From contig NZ_ATLK01000001.1 of assembly GCF_000737845.1 (NCBI RefSeq), positions 1,550,001 through 1,614,000 on the forward strand: a stretch of DNA of 64,000 nt. The letters are read 5' to 3'. Below, piece after piece: positions 11,363 through 20,686 of this stretch. A program made the position numbers and the translations under genes. Numbering within the stretch: position 1 is the first letter of the stretch; each line of letters opens with the position of its first letter. Below the pieces are notes generated by a model. The model was not told the DNA's origin, made no database searches, and saw only the letters and a program-made list of their open reading frames with translations. This stretch comes from Bifidobacterium bombi DSM 19703. Lineage in GTDB: Bacteria; Actinomycetota; Actinomycetes; Actinomycetales; Bifidobacteriaceae.

Positions 11363-11449
11363 TGAAGAAAAGTATAGTCAATGTGAGGTATTTGCTAAAC
11401 AAATTGGATAAACTCGCTATAGAAGTAGATGTGAAAGGTAACTGGAGTT

Positions 11450-12334
11450 ATGGGTGATGAGGAAACTTCGCGGGTGAACATAGCAGCGGGAATCGTGACG
11501 TACAATCCTGATATCGAGGATATCAAGGCGAGTGTTCCACGACTGATGCGGCAGGTGCAATGCGTGGTCGTGGTGGACAACGGGTCGGACAACGTCGCTC
11601 AAATCGAAGCGGAGCTTGCGCCTTATGAGCGTGTCGTGCTGCTGAAGAATGCCGGGAACCTTGGCGTGGCGGCTGCGTTGAACCGCGTGTTCGAGTGGTC
11701 GCGCGGCCATGGATACGACTGGGTCCTGACCTTGGATGACGATTCTCAAATCCCAGAGGATATGGTCGAGAAGTATGGCAGCGAACTTCGCGGGCGGATG
11801 GATGGGCGCCATCCACGTGTAGGGATTGTATGCCCGCTACTGAAGAACCGCCGCGACGGCACGGTTTTTCACAGCAAGCGCTCGCGCGATGAATGCATAA
11901 CGTCGGGCAGTCTTACTTCGGTTGCTGGGTGGGAGGCGGTGCACGGCTTTGACGAATGGCTGTTTATCGACGGAGTTGATTTCGACTTCTCGCGCAGGCT
12001 GGTGGCGGCAGGATATGAATTGGTGGAGTGCTCCGACGTGGTGATGCCCCATCAGATTGGTGAAAGCCGCAGCATCCACGTCCTGGGGCACCATCCGATC
12101 ATCTGGAATCATGCGGCTTTCCGCCAGTATTATATTCAGCGCAATAACCCATATATCGACTATAAACTCGGTACGTACTCGTATCTCGGTTCCTTGCGCC
12201 GCATGCTTACGGACATGCTGTTCGTCATCGTTGGTGAGCGCGATCGCCCCGCCAAGATTCGCGCCATGCTGCGAGGATGGAAGGACGGGCAGCGCAAGAT
12301 CCGCGCCATGAGAGGTGCGAAAGTCAGGGGGTGA
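11450..12334 (+). CDS. Family 2 glycosyltransferase, rhamnosyltransferase-like
   Basis: A 294-residue GT2 enzyme. It begins NIAAGIVTYNPDIEDI, has the VVVDNGSDN strand end and NAGNLGVAAALNR, then the donor motif LTLDDDSQIP. The sequence between (GWEAVHGFDEWLFIDGVDFDFSRR) resembles bacterial rhamnosyltransferases of the RfbF/WbbL kind, including dTDP-rhamnose users, which fits the rml genes. ATG 11450 has TGGAG a few bases upstream. It is divergent from the ABC exporter and convergent with the next glycosyltransferase (99-base gap). Its GC content is clearly higher than that of the exporter. The exact sugar is inferred. Confidence 0.85.
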   Translation: MGDEETSRVNIAAGIVTYNPDIEDIKASVPRLMRQVQCVVVVDNGSDNVAQIEAELAPYERVVLLKNAGNLGVAAALNRVFEWSRGHGYDWVLTLDDDSQIPEDMVEKYGSELRGRMDGRHPRVGIVCPLLKNRRDGTVFHSKRSRDECITSGSLTSVAGWEAVHGFDEWLFIDGVDFDFSRRLVAAGYELVECSDVVMPHQIGESRSIHVLGHHPIIWNHAAFRQYYIQRNNPYIDYKLGTYSYLGSLRRMLTDMLFVIVGERDRPAKIRAMLRGWKDGQRKIRAMRGAKVRG

Positions 12335-12432
12335 TCCGAATCAAAGCTCCGCATGCGTCGGGCGACGAACCCGCACCGGAAGATGCCGTGGAAAGCATCA
12401 CTGTCGAGGGACGGAGGACCGGGTTCGCGTCT

Positions 12433-13473
12433 TCATGACATGTTTTTGATTTTGCGGTCGTACACCGCCTTCTCTAAAAGGCGCATCAACCGAAGCGCGT
12501 CGCAGTGCGTGTGTTCCGTCTTGGTCATCATCGAAATGGCCTTGTCCGCAGCGTCACGGTCGTGGCGAACTATCGCCGCATCCTGCGGTGCTGTGTTTGG
12601 CTGTGACGCGGCTTTGGTCTCATAATGCAGATTTCCGATTAGGGTGTAGTAGCTACGAGCCGGAGTCAAATGACGCCGTCTGCAGATTTCCATGTTGTGC
12701 AAGGCCGCCGTGACATGGTCGTGGTAGAAAGCGGCCGCATGCTTACGATGGGTCACGGATTGCGGCTGCTGGAGCCAGTTATAGAGATTCACGTCGATGT
12801 CGGCCACGGCGTGCATGCGGATATACACCTCGCCTGCGATGGCTGTGTCTTGCGCGTACATGCCTTCCGGGAAGCGCACGCCGCTCCATAATTCCGCCCG
12901 ATAGAGACGGCACCAGTTAGCCTCATTGAAATAGCGCGCTTCACTTTTCCGACCGAGCAGATCTCCCGCGATGCGCAGCGATTTGCAGAACACCGACTGA
13001 TAAGCCCGTAACGGGTCTTCGAAAACGGTGATGTGTCCCGGTGCTGATGCGCCTTTGGCGGCTTCTGCGGTGACCGCATCCATCTGGGAGACACCGAACT
13101 GCCGCCAGCGGGCTTTGCTCATGTCCGCGCCGGTGGTGACGAGTGCGTGGAGCAGCAGTTCGATGTTGCGCGCATCCAGGATATCGTCGTTGTCGGCGAA
13201 GGCGATGTAATCGCCGCGTGCGGCATCCAGTCCCGTGTTCTGGGCTTTTGCTATACCGCCGTTGTTCTGGTGGATCACCTCGATGCGTTGATCTTGGGCG
13301 GCGTACTCGTCGCAGATGCCGCCCGAGGTGTCGGTCGAACCGTCGTCTACAAGGATAATCTGCAGGTTGCGGTAGGTCTGGCCGACGATTGAGTCCAGGC
13401 AATGGCGCAAAAAGCGTTGCGAATTGTATACCGGCACGATGATTGAGACCAGAGGGCCACGGGTTGCGTTCAT
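12433..13473 (-). CDS. Family 2 glycosyltransferase
   Basis: A 346-residue GT2 enzyme with the classical start LVSIIVPVYNSQRFLRHCL, VDDGSTD and ARGDYIAFADNDD, the last in place of the usual DxDD donor motif. The C-terminal half (EANWCRLYRAELW, GMYAQDT) is of the kind seen in capsule and galactan glycosyltransferases that lack a membrane anchor. It lies alone on the minus strand at the end of the polysaccharide region with about 500 bases upstream; no strong ribosome site precedes ATG 13473. The acceptor is unknown. GC is high, so it does not belong to the AT-rich block. Confidence 0.85.
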   Translation of the reverse strand: MNATRGPLVSIIVPVYNSQRFLRHCLDSIVGQTYRNLQIILVDDGSTDTSGGICDEYAAQDQRIEVIHQNNGGIAKAQNTGLDAARGDYIAFADNDDILDARNIELLLHALVTTGADMSKARWRQFGVSQMDAVTAEAAKGASAPGHITVFEDPLRAYQSVFCKSLRIAGDLLGRKSEARYFNEANWCRLYRAELWSGVRFPEGMYAQDTAIAGEVYIRMHAVADIDVNLYNWLQQPQSVTHRKHAAAFYHDHVTAALHNMEICRRRHLTPARSYYTLIGNLHYETKAASQPNTAPQDAAIVRHDRDAADKAISMMTKTEHTHCDALRLMRLLEKAVYDRKIKNMS

Positions 13474-13970
13474 ACTTCATATTGTAGGGTGCCGCGGGGA
13501 TTGTCTGCCGTACGGCGGATGATGTGCCGCCGTGCCGCGTCGCTTGAACCAGTGCAGTACGCACCAGTTCACGCAAAGGCCGATCGCCGGAAGAAGAGTG
13601 TGACTTTGCCTGTTCCAAGTCCGTTCGTGCGCGCATGTGGTCGTTTGGGCGGAGATGGGGCATGGTGCTTCCCCTCAAGTTTCGGTATATGCTCAGCTAT
13701 AAGCCAAGCACAAGTGGTCTGAGTATAGTGGTTTACGAATAAAATACTGGTATGTTAACGCTAACGGTTTGCACATGAAAAATCGGTATGGCTGTGGTAT
13801 ACCGGTGCAGGCCTATGTCGGTGCGCTTGAGTTCGCGTCAAAGCCGCTGGCATTGGGGCGGCAAAAGGACAGGTGCTTGGTGCTTGCGTCAAGCTGATGT
13901 ATGTAAGAGGACTTTTTAGACTCTTTACAAGATTGTTGAGTCGTGCGTCGACAGGGGTGAATGGAGAACG
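13474..13970. other. Intergenic region upstream of the ABC/FtsX operon
   Basis: About 500 bases between divergent genes. I see no gene; frames on both strands are short and lack family features. It must contain the promoters for the minus-strand glycosyltransferase and the plus-strand ABC operon, and holds the palindromic site annotated at 13754. Confidence 0.6.
13754..13765. promoter_or_regulatory. Candidate LacI-type operator
   Basis: GTTAACGCTAAC is a 12-bp imperfect palindrome with a central CG (two mismatching symmetrical positions), the general form of LacI-family operators. It lies about 205 bases upstream of the ABC ATPase start. No LacI gene is in the window and only one copy was seen. 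Confidence 0.3.
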
Positions 13971-14672
13971 ATGAGCTATATCGAAGTGATTCACGAAACA
14001 AAGCGTTACAAGACTGGTGACACGGTCATCGCAGCGAATAACGATGTCAATTTCACGGTGGAACGCGGCGAGCTCGCGGTCATCCTCGGGGCGTCCGGCG
14101 CAGGCAAATCCACCATGCTCAACATCTTGGGTGGAATGGATACCTGCAGCGAAGGACAGGTAATCATCGATGGGCATGACATTGCCCAGTACAGCGCTAA
14201 GGAGCGTGTCACTTACCGTCGCCACGACGTGGGCTTCGTCTTTCAGTTCTACAATCTGGTGCCGTCCCTTACGGCTCGCGAAAATGTGGAACTCGCTTCA
14301 CAGATCGTGCAGGATTCCGCAGATCCCACTGAGACGCTGATCAGCGTAGGGCTTGGCAAACGCCTCGATAGTTTCCCAGCGCAGCTCTCCGGCGGCGAGC
14401 AGCAACGCGTGGCCATTGCTCGTGCAGTGGCGAAGAACCCCAAGATACTGCTGTGTGATGAACCCACCGGAGCCCTTGATTACAACACGGGCAAGCAGGT
14501 GCTGCGCATCCTGCAGGATATGTCCAGGGTTCACGGCGCCACCGTAGTGATCGTCACGCACAACGCCGCGATTGCCCCCATCGCCGATCGTGTCATCCAC
14601 ATGCATGATGCGCGGGTCCAACGGATTGAAGAGAACGCGAATCCGACGGACATAGACGACATCGAATGGTGA
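13971..14672 (+). CDS. ABC transporter ATP-binding protein (MacB/LolD type)
   Basis: A 233-residue ATPase partner of the following FtsX-type permease. It has Walker [10 protein letters not shown] (residues ~42-50), Q-loop [10 protein letters not shown], signature [12 protein letters not shown] and Walker [13 protein letters not shown], the last typical of the MacB/LolD/FtsE group that acts by mechanical coupling across the membrane rather than by direct transport. GGAG lies four bases before the ATG. The permease ATG follows 10 bases after the stop, so they form an operon. Substrate unknown; such pairs in Firmicutes and Actinobacteria handle antimicrobial peptides, lipoproteins or cell-wall hydrolase control. 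Confidence 0.92.
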   Translation: MSYIEVIHETKRYKTGDTVIAANNDVNFTVERGELAVILGASGAGKSTMLNILGGMDTCSEGQVIIDGHDIAQYSAKERVTYRRHDVGFVFQFYNLVPSLTARENVELASQIVQDSADPTETLISVGLGKRLDSFPAQLSGGEQQRVAIARAVAKNPKILLCDEPTGALDYNTGKQVLRILQDMSRVHGATVVIVTHNAAIAPIADRVIHMHDARVQRIEENANPTDIDDIEW

Positions 14673-14682
14673 GGTGGAACGA

Positions 14683-17600
14683 ATGACAACATCATCTCGC
14701 TATGGCGCCGGCAAGCCAGTTTCAAAATCCATGCTTTGGAAGGACATCCGCAAGTCGTTGAGCGGCTCGATGGGACGCTTCGTGGCCATCGTCTGCTTGG
14801 TGGCGCTCGGATCGTTCGCCCTCGTGGGACTTACCGTGACCGGTCCGGACATGCGCGATACCGGCAATCGGTATTTCAACGCCCACCATCTTGCTGATCT
14901 TTCGGTAATCAGCGACTACGGTTTGGATGCAGCCGATCGCGAATACATCGACCGGGCGCCCGATGCCAGCCGCATCGAATACGGCTACCTGAAGGACGTC
15001 ACGGTGAGCAAGGACGGAGCTAAACCGGGCTCCGCAGCCAAGCTGGACGATGAAAGCGTGCGCATCTATTCCGCGACCAAGCGCATCTCCACATATGAAG
15101 TCACACAGGGAAGGATGCCGAAAGGTACGCAGGAAATAGCCGTCAACGGTGTGCTCGCCAAGAACCATCCGGTCGGTTCGCGTCTGATTGTCAATGAGCA
15201 GTCCGACCAGCTCGGCCGTAAGGTGCTGCGCTCGCATACGTTCCATGTGGTCGGTGTGGTGCAGTCGCCCGAAGTGCTCAGCCGCGTCAATCTCGGCAAT
15301 TCCACTTCCGGTTCCGGTTCCTTGGATGGTTTCGGCGTCGTGGCTCCTGCGGCGTTTGATTCCCCTGAATACATGATTGCGCGCCTGACGTATTCGGATC
15401 TGGACCGTATGCCCGATCATTATTCGAAGTCCTACACCAATGCCCTGCAACGTCACAAGGATGCCCTGAGCGACATCTTGCGCGACAGGCCCGTGGCGAG
15501 GTTGAAGGACGTCCGCAACTCGCAGCAACCAGCGATTGACCGTGGACAGAAAAAGGTCGATGATGGCAAGAGCCAGTTGGATGATTCCCGCAAGCAGCTT
15601 GATGATGCCAAGGCTCAGCTCGATGCCGGTGCACAGAAAATCACTGATTCACAGGCGCAATTGGACAGCGCCAGCGCCAGTGCCAGTTCGCAGATAGCAG
15701 CGGCGCAGGCTCAGGTCAACCAGGGGCAGAGTACCTACGACCAGCAAAACCAGACTTACCAGAATGCGGTGCCGCAGGTGAGTGCCGCCCGGCAGCAGGT
15801 CAATGACGCTCTTGCCCAGGTGAGCGCCGCACAGAGCCAGATCGACCAGTCACGCAATCAACTGCAGGACGGATTGAACACGGCCCAGAACGGCCTTGCG
15901 CAGGTGCATTCCGGCATAGACCAGACGAACGGTGGCATTTCACAGGTTCAGAGTCAGATCGATCAGATCAAGACAAAGCTGCAGGACCAGACCTTGACCC
16001 CCGCAGAGAAAGAGCAGTTGCAAGGTCAGCTCACGCAACTCCAGCAGCAGCTGTCAGCGTTGCAGGGCCAGCTTTCACAGTTGCAGAACGTGACGCTTCC
16101 TCAGGTGCAGCAGGCTCATGACGACTTCATCAATAACACCTACAATCCGGGAATGGCGCAGGTCTCCGCTGCCCAACAGCAGCTCGACGGCAAGAAGCAG
16201 CAGGCCGATGCGGCGAACGCACAGGTGAGCGCCAAGGAGAATGCGCTTGGACAGGCAAAATCGCAGCTTGATGCCGCAGCATCTCAACTGGCGCAAGGCC
16301 GATCCCAAGTGGCGCAAGCACAAACGCAGCTTGCTACGACCCAATCATCCGCTCAGCAGGCCATCGACTCAGGTAAAACTGACTTGGCTTCTAAAACTGC
16401 CGAATACCAAGCTAAACTTGATGAATTTAACAAAGCCCAGCCAGGTGCGACCAAGAAGATCCAGGATGCCCAGAAAAAGGTCGATGAGGCAACCTCGGCA
16501 CTGAAGGCGATGAGAGAACCGACGTATTCGCTCGATTCACGGCGTGAGACACCTGGATCTGACGGTTACACCGTCTACGATTCAGTTTCGGTCATCGTGG
16601 ACTCTCTTTCGCGAATCTTCCCGTACTTCCTGTATCTCGTAGCCGCTTTGGTGACGTTCTCCACTATGACTCGGTTTGTGCAAGAGGAGCGCATCAATGC
16701 AGGAACACTCAAGGCGCTGGGCTATTCGAACGGCGACGTCATGAAGAAGTTCTTGGTCTATGGCGGTGCGGCTTCGGCCCTTGGTGCGTTCATCGGCATT
16801 CTTGCCGGTCACCTGCTCATGCCGGTTATTGTTTACGCCGCCTATGGGCACGCTTTTGATATTCCGTTCATCCACATGAGCTTCCATTGGCAAGTGACTC
16901 TGGCCGCCGTATTCCTGGCCTTCCTCAGCGCTGTAGTGCCGGCGTTCCTCAGCGCGCGTAAGGAGCTCAGGGAGCGTCCGGCCGCTTTGTTACTGCCCAA
17001 GCCGCCTTCAGGTGGCTCGAAGATTCTGCTTGAGCATATTCCCTTCATTTGGAATCGTCTCAACTTCACCCATAAGGTCACCGCTCGCAATATCTTCCGC
17101 TACAAGCAGCGCATGTTCATGACTATTTTCGGGGTGGCCGGATCTGTCGCTCTGCTCATGGCCGGTTTCGCTGTGCAGGGATCGATTTCTGGCATCAACG
17201 CCCAGCAGTTCGGACCGATTCTGGATTACAGCCTTATTGCCGCAAACAACAACCACGTCACCGATTCTCAGGGTGAGGCAATTGAGGCGCGTCTGAAGCG
17301 ATCAGATATCAAGCGTTCCACCGCGATTCACTACGAAAGCGTCACGAAAGTGGCCGGCCGTAACGATGACAAGCAGCAAATCACGCTCATTGTTCCTGAA
17401 GAAACGAATCAGCTTGGCGACTATGTGCGGTTGCACACCCGGCACGGTCATGAGCCGATCTCGCTTGACAGTGGGAATGGCAACGATTCGGGTGGTGTCG
17501 TCATATCGGAGCGTCTTGCCAAGCTTACCCATGCCAAAGTGGGGTCAACTATCGAGTTCCAGGCGCAGGCTGGGCGTACTTACAAGGTGCGTGTGTCTGG

Positions 17601-18225
17601 CATCTGCGAGATGTATCTCGGCCATTTCATGTTCATGAGCCCGCAGACCTATGAGACCACGTTCCACACCGATTACGCCACTAACGCCCATTTGGTCACC
17701 CTCAAAGACGGCAGCGTAAGCAACGTCAAGCGTCAGGCTGCTTCGTTCATGCGCCTTGGTGGAATCAAGGGCGTCATGCAGAACACGACGCTCATGGGTG
17801 AGATTGATACGGTTGTGCAATCGCTGAACATCATCATGTGGGTGCTCATCATCATCGCCACGCTGCTTGGCATCGTGATTTTGTACAACCTCACGAACCT
17901 TAATGTCATGGAGCGCATCAGAGAGTTGAGCACCATCAAGGTGCTCGGCTTCTATGATCCTGAGGTGACGATGTACATCTACCGCGAAACGATTTTGCTT
18001 TCATGCCTCGGTATTTTGGCGGGTTACGTATTCGGCGCCTGGCTGCACAGCTATATCCTCACCGCCGTGCCGCCAGACAATGTCATGTTCGATCCGTCGA
18101 TCAGCTGGACTGGCTTTGTGGTCCCCCTCGTTTCCGTGACGGTAATCACCGCAGTTCTCGGCGCATATGTGAACCGCCACCTGAGCCGAATCAACATGCT
18201 TGACGCGTTGAAGTCCGTGGACTGA
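14683..18225 (+). CDS. FtsX-type ABC permease with long coiled coil
   Basis: A 1,180-residue permease. After one N-terminal membrane helix and a soluble domain (~60-280), residues ~283-610 are a Gln/Asp/Ala-rich heptad-like coiled coil, likely extracellular. Residues ~645-760 hold the first FtsX block (FPYFLYLVAALVTFS, ERINAGTLKALGY); after a second soluble domain the last ~120 residues give the second block (ERIRELSTIKVLGF). This is the type II/MacB-like layout, much longer than a usual FtsX, as in permeases with stalk-like coiled coils. ATG 14683 is preferred because GAGGTGG at 14671-14677 fits it; a GTG at 14674 is in frame. The coiled coil may span the peptidoglycan. Substrate unknown. 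Confidence 0.9.
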   Translation: MTTSSRYGAGKPVSKSMLWKDIRKSLSGSMGRFVAIVCLVALGSFALVGLTVTGPDMRDTGNRYFNAHHLADLSVISDYGLDAADREYIDRAPDASRIEYGYLKDVTVSKDGAKPGSAAKLDDESVRIYSATKRISTYEVTQGRMPKGTQEIAVNGVLAKNHPVGSRLIVNEQSDQLGRKVLRSHTFHVVGVVQSPEVLSRVNLGNSTSGSGSLDGFGVVAPAAFDSPEYMIARLTYSDLDRMPDHYSKSYTNALQRHKDALSDILRDRPVARLKDVRNSQQPAIDRGQKKVDDGKSQLDDSRKQLDDAKAQLDAGAQKITDSQAQLDSASASASSQIAAAQAQVNQGQSTYDQQNQTYQNAVPQVSAARQQVNDALAQVSAAQSQIDQSRNQLQDGLNTAQNGLAQVHSGIDQTNGGISQVQSQIDQIKTKLQDQTLTPAEKEQLQGQLTQLQQQLSALQGQLSQLQNVTLPQVQQAHDDFINNTYNPGMAQVSAAQQQLDGKKQQADAANAQVSAKENALGQAKSQLDAAASQLAQGRSQVAQAQTQLATTQSSAQQAIDSGKTDLASKTAEYQAKLDEFNKAQPGATKKIQDAQKKVDEATSALKAMREPTYSLDSRRETPGSDGYTVYDSVSVIVDSLSRIFPYFLYLVAALVTFSTMTRFVQEERINAGTLKALGYSNGDVMKKFLVYGGAASALGAFIGILAGHLLMPVIVYAAYGHAFDIPFIHMSFHWQVTLAAVFLAFLSAVVPAFLSARKELRERPAALLLPKPPSGGSKILLEHIPFIWNRLNFTHKVTARNIFRYKQRMFMTIFGVAGSVALLMAGFAVQGSISGINAQQFGPILDYSLIAANNNHVTDSQGEAIEARLKRSDIKRSTAIHYESVTKVAGRNDDKQQITLIVPEETNQLGDYVRLHTRHGHEPISLDSGNGNDSGGVVISERLAKLTHAKVGSTIEFQAQAGRTYKVRVSGICEMYLGHFMFMSPQTYETTFHTDYATNAHLVTLKDGSVSNVKRQAASFMRLGGIKGVMQNTTLMGEIDTVVQSLNIIMWVLIIIATLLGIVILYNLTNLNVMERIRELSTIKVLGFYDPEVTMYIYRETILLSCLGILAGYVFGAWLHSYILTAVPPDNVMFDPSISWTGFVVPLVSVTVITAVLGAYVNRHLSRINMLDALKSVD

Positions 18226-18238
18226 GTCCGGGTGATTT

Positions 18239-18260
18239 CCGCGTGCCGCGCGGTTTGTTT
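18239..18260 (+). terminator. Possible terminator after the ABC permease
   Basis: CCGCG (18239-18243) pairs with CGCGG (18249-18253) across a 5-nt loop and is followed by TTTGTTT. The short GC-rich stem plus T-rich tail 14 bases after the stop suits intrinsic termination. Confidence 0.5.
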
Positions 18261-19008
18261 CAGGCCGGCTTGTATTGTGTTTGGCGCGGCGTCGGTTGAA
18301 CCGGCGTTGTGCCAAATATGTGGCTTGGTTGATGGGACGGTGAGGTTGAAGTGATATACGTCTGCGTGGATGAGCAAATGGCGTAGACGGGCAAAACGGC
18401 ATGGATAGGCAATGGCTTGAATAGGCAACGGCATAGAGGGAGTCTGTCTGGCGTCATCACCGGTGCCGTGCCGGCATCGTTACAGGGTATTAAGCAATGA
18501 ATCGCGCGGTGCGGAATCGGTGATCGCTGCTGAAAGTGCCACATAATGTCACAGATTGTCGTGCGAATTATTAGCAGCAACATATGCTGCCTTGAAACGT
18601 CATAAACTGTAACAATTTCTTTCCTGTGTGACGGTTATTATCTGTCTCCGATCTGGGTTGCAGTTTTCCGGTTCGGATGCGACCAGGCCTGACATTAACC
18701 GATGGACGCGAGCCGTTGCACACAAGCCGCTGCACGCAAAGCCAGTTGGGGGCGATTCATCGATGCAAGTCGTCGGGCGCGATCCGGTCGAACGCAAACC
18801 GGGTGGGTCGTCACCGGGCTGAACTATAACGGTCGGGCTGTCGTATCGGATGTGTTGCTGCCGGTCGCTACTGAGTCACGCGGCCTTTGCCCGGATATCG
18901 GCATTGCCATCAGGTCGTCAGTAGGTGGAACCGCCGCGCGGTGACTCGGCAGTGTGCATAATCCCAGGCGTTGTGCTAAACTATCTTTTCGTACGCATTG
19001 TGTGTATC
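18261..19008. other. Intergenic region before tRNA-Gly
   Basis: About 750 bases without a convincing gene. Short frames on both strands have no family features. The tRNA promoter should lie near 18965-18990, but I could not fix its hexamers with confidence. Confidence 0.55.
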
Positions 19009-19079
19009 GCGGATGTAGTTCATCGGTAGAACGACAGCTTCCCAAGCTGTAAAGGCGAGTTCGATTCTCGTCATCCGCT
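19009..19079 (+). tRNA. tRNA-Gly, anticodon CCC
   Basis: A complete 71-nt cloverleaf: 7-bp acceptor stem (GCGGATG / CATCCGC), D arm GTTC-loop-GAAC, anticodon stem ACAGC/GCTGT around loop TTCCCAA giving anticodon CCC (reads GGG), T arm with TTCGATT, and discriminator T. CCA is not encoded. It stands alone on the plus strand; no duplicated 3' end (attachment site) was seen nearby. Confidence 0.95.
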
Positions 19080-19189
19080 CTGGTGCTTCGGTTGCGCACT
19101 GCCACGCTTTCAGTTGGCGGATTCAAGGTTCGGATGTGATGTAATCCTGGTGATGGTGTGGTTCTGTAAATCCATGAGATAGCTTTGCG

Positions 19190-19258
19190 AAACAACCCTG
19201 CAGAACAACCCTGCGGGATAAGCCCGTGGGATAAACCCGTGGGAAACAACTTTGCGGG
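19190..19258 (+). repeat. Degenerate 13-15 bp tandem repeat
   Basis: Five diverged units of the form AACAACCCTGCGGG / ATAAACCCGTGGG follow each other. The array is in the 470-base space between tRNA-Gly and the end of the sterol-carrier-like gene, outside any credible coding frame. Confidence 0.6.
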
Positions 19259-19547
19259 TTGCGAGTCATTGCCCATTTCCCAATGGAACGAAGTGGTGCG
19301 CTTTGATTCACCGCCTATGACTTCTTTCTGCATCTTTGGGTACAGGCCCGCGTCAAGGAATGGCCAGTCAGGTGTAATCCCAGCGAGATTATTGTTGTTG
19401 CTGCCGTTTTCAAAGCCGATGCTAAGGATGCGAGTGAAGGCTGAGAATCTCGTTATGGTACCGTGGATAGCAGGCCAATCGAATGTTCGAATGCATTTCG
19501 GCGGAGCAGGGTGCACAGACTCCCCGCAATCAATGCCGAACCGGCAT

Positions 19548-19961
19548 TCAATCAAGCGGCAGCAATGCACTCAAGTCGTCACGTTCACCGACAGCGCTGA
19601 TATGTCCTGCGTCTTTCTCCTCGTCCCACTCAGTCAGCCCGCAAGCCAGTCTCAGCCATACATCAGGGTCGAGTTCGATGACATCGGGGGGAGTGAGGTT
19701 GTGGGGGTCCGATGCGGGGCCGTCGAGGATTTTGACGGCACCCCAAGGTGCCACGCGCACCTCAACGCCGGGGCCGGGTGCCTTGTTTTCAAGAAGATAC
19801 AACGAGTAGCGCACGGCCATCGCCCAGGTGGAGCGCGGTAAGTCGGGGCTGAATGCAAGCCTTTCGCCTGTACTCTCACCCATGTGCTGCGACGTTTGCC
19901 GCCGCCACTGGTCAAAGGCCTTCATGCCTTTGCTGATATCCTGTTCGCGAATTGCTGCCAT
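19548..19961 (-). CDS. Sterol-carrier-like family protein
   Basis: A 137-residue cytoplasmic protein. The segment VEVRVAPWGAVKILDGPA followed by PPDVIELDPDVWLRLACG matches the core of the small actinobacterial proteins named 'sterol carrier family', distantly related to SCP-2 folds of maturation acyltransferases. Biological role unknown in bacteria; a lipid- or ligand-binding function is only presumed. The N-terminus (DISKGMKAFDQWRR) fits the family's helical start, supporting ATG 19961. About 500 bases separate it from the next minus-strand gene upstream, which ends in its own terminator, so it is probably monocistronic. Confidence 0.75.
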   Translation of the reverse strand: MAAIREQDISKGMKAFDQWRRQTSQHMGESTGERLAFSPDLPRSTWAMAVRYSLYLLENKAPGPGVEVRVAPWGAVKILDGPASDPHNLTPPDVIELDPDVWLRLACGLTEWDEEKDAGHISAVGERDDLSALLPLD

Positions 19962-20393
19962 ACGGCCATTCTATCCATATTGTGCGGGCACGGGGCAATG
20001 GCGTTTGCTTCCGCCAGGATTTCCGTACGCGATTTTGGCGGGAATTCGACCGACGAATGGGCAATCCGTGTGGTCACCATGCCCGCAAGGCCGAGTTCGT
20101 CATTGAACGGCCGCGTACGTGGAACCGCACCGTCAGGTGCACCGATGAATGAACGAAGGTAGGGGGAGGGAAGCGTGGAGAACGTTCTTATGGCGGATGG
20201 GTGGTTTTGGCGCGGGGTGGGAGATATCTACGACGAAGGAAGCAATGAATTCATTACGGTGGAAGGCAACGGCATTGCGATTGCATGGATGGCTTCCTTG
20301 CCTGAGGTGCGTTAAGGAAGCGGGCGCCACGGTTCATGAGGACGGAGGGGATCGAGGGAATGCATACAGTATCTGCAACCATACGTTGGGCAA
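19962..20393. other. Intergenic region upstream of the sterol-carrier-like gene
   Basis: About 430 bases with the promoter region of the minus-strand gene to the left. A 187-codon plus-strand frame starts at 20149 but runs antisense through the 74-residue membrane protein gene and its terminator; I do not regard it as coding. Nothing else recognised. Confidence 0.55.
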
Positions 20394-20426
20394 AAGAAAA
20401 TGCCGCTGTGAAGCTATCAACGGCAT
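20394..20426 (-). terminator. Terminator of the small membrane protein gene
   Basis: Read on the minus strand, ATGCCG (20426-20421) pairs with CGGCAT (20405-20400) and is followed by a T-rich run (TTTTCTTTTG). It lies 36 bases after the stop of the 74-residue protein. Confidence 0.6.
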
Positions 20427-20461
20427 CACAACGGCGAAACGGCTATCAGTTCCGACGACTA

Positions 20462-20686
20462 TCAGGCAAGATCGGGCTCGGCCGTTGCCTGCCCTGCAGT
20501 CTCGCCTGCATCCTCACTCTTGTCAAGACCGAGGTCGACGGGTGAAGAACTGTTCTCCCAAGGCTCTTCCCAAGGATCGTAGTCTGGGTTCTGCTGCTTG
20601 TAGAAGTACAGACATGCTACTGCCGCGAGAATTCCACCGAAGAGCAGTGCAAAGAACTTCCAACCGCTTGAAGATTTATTCTCCAT
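20462..20686 (-). CDS. Small single-pass membrane protein
   Basis: A 74-residue protein of unknown function. Residues ~8-30 (GWKFFALLFGGILAAVACLYFY) form one membrane helix with a short, basic N-terminus, so the acidic C-terminus rich in Asp, Glu and Pro (DYDPWEEPWE) probably faces outwards. A strong ribosome site (AAAGGAG, on the minus strand) precedes the ATG, and a hairpin plus T-run follows the stop. Both support a real gene despite its size. I think related short proteins occur in bifidobacteria but cannot name a family. Confidence 0.75.
   Translation of the reverse strand: MENKSSSGWKFFALLFGGILAAVACLYFYKQQNPDYDPWEEPWENSSSPVDLGLDKSEDAGETAGQATAEPDLA

Noticed and set aside
14722-15528. 268-codon frame antisense to the FtsX permease
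   Set aside because: Opposite a clear coding region and without recognisable domains.
19009-19547. tRNA-Gly as an integration site of a mobile element
   Set aside because: No duplicated tRNA end, integrase or phage gene is present downstream.
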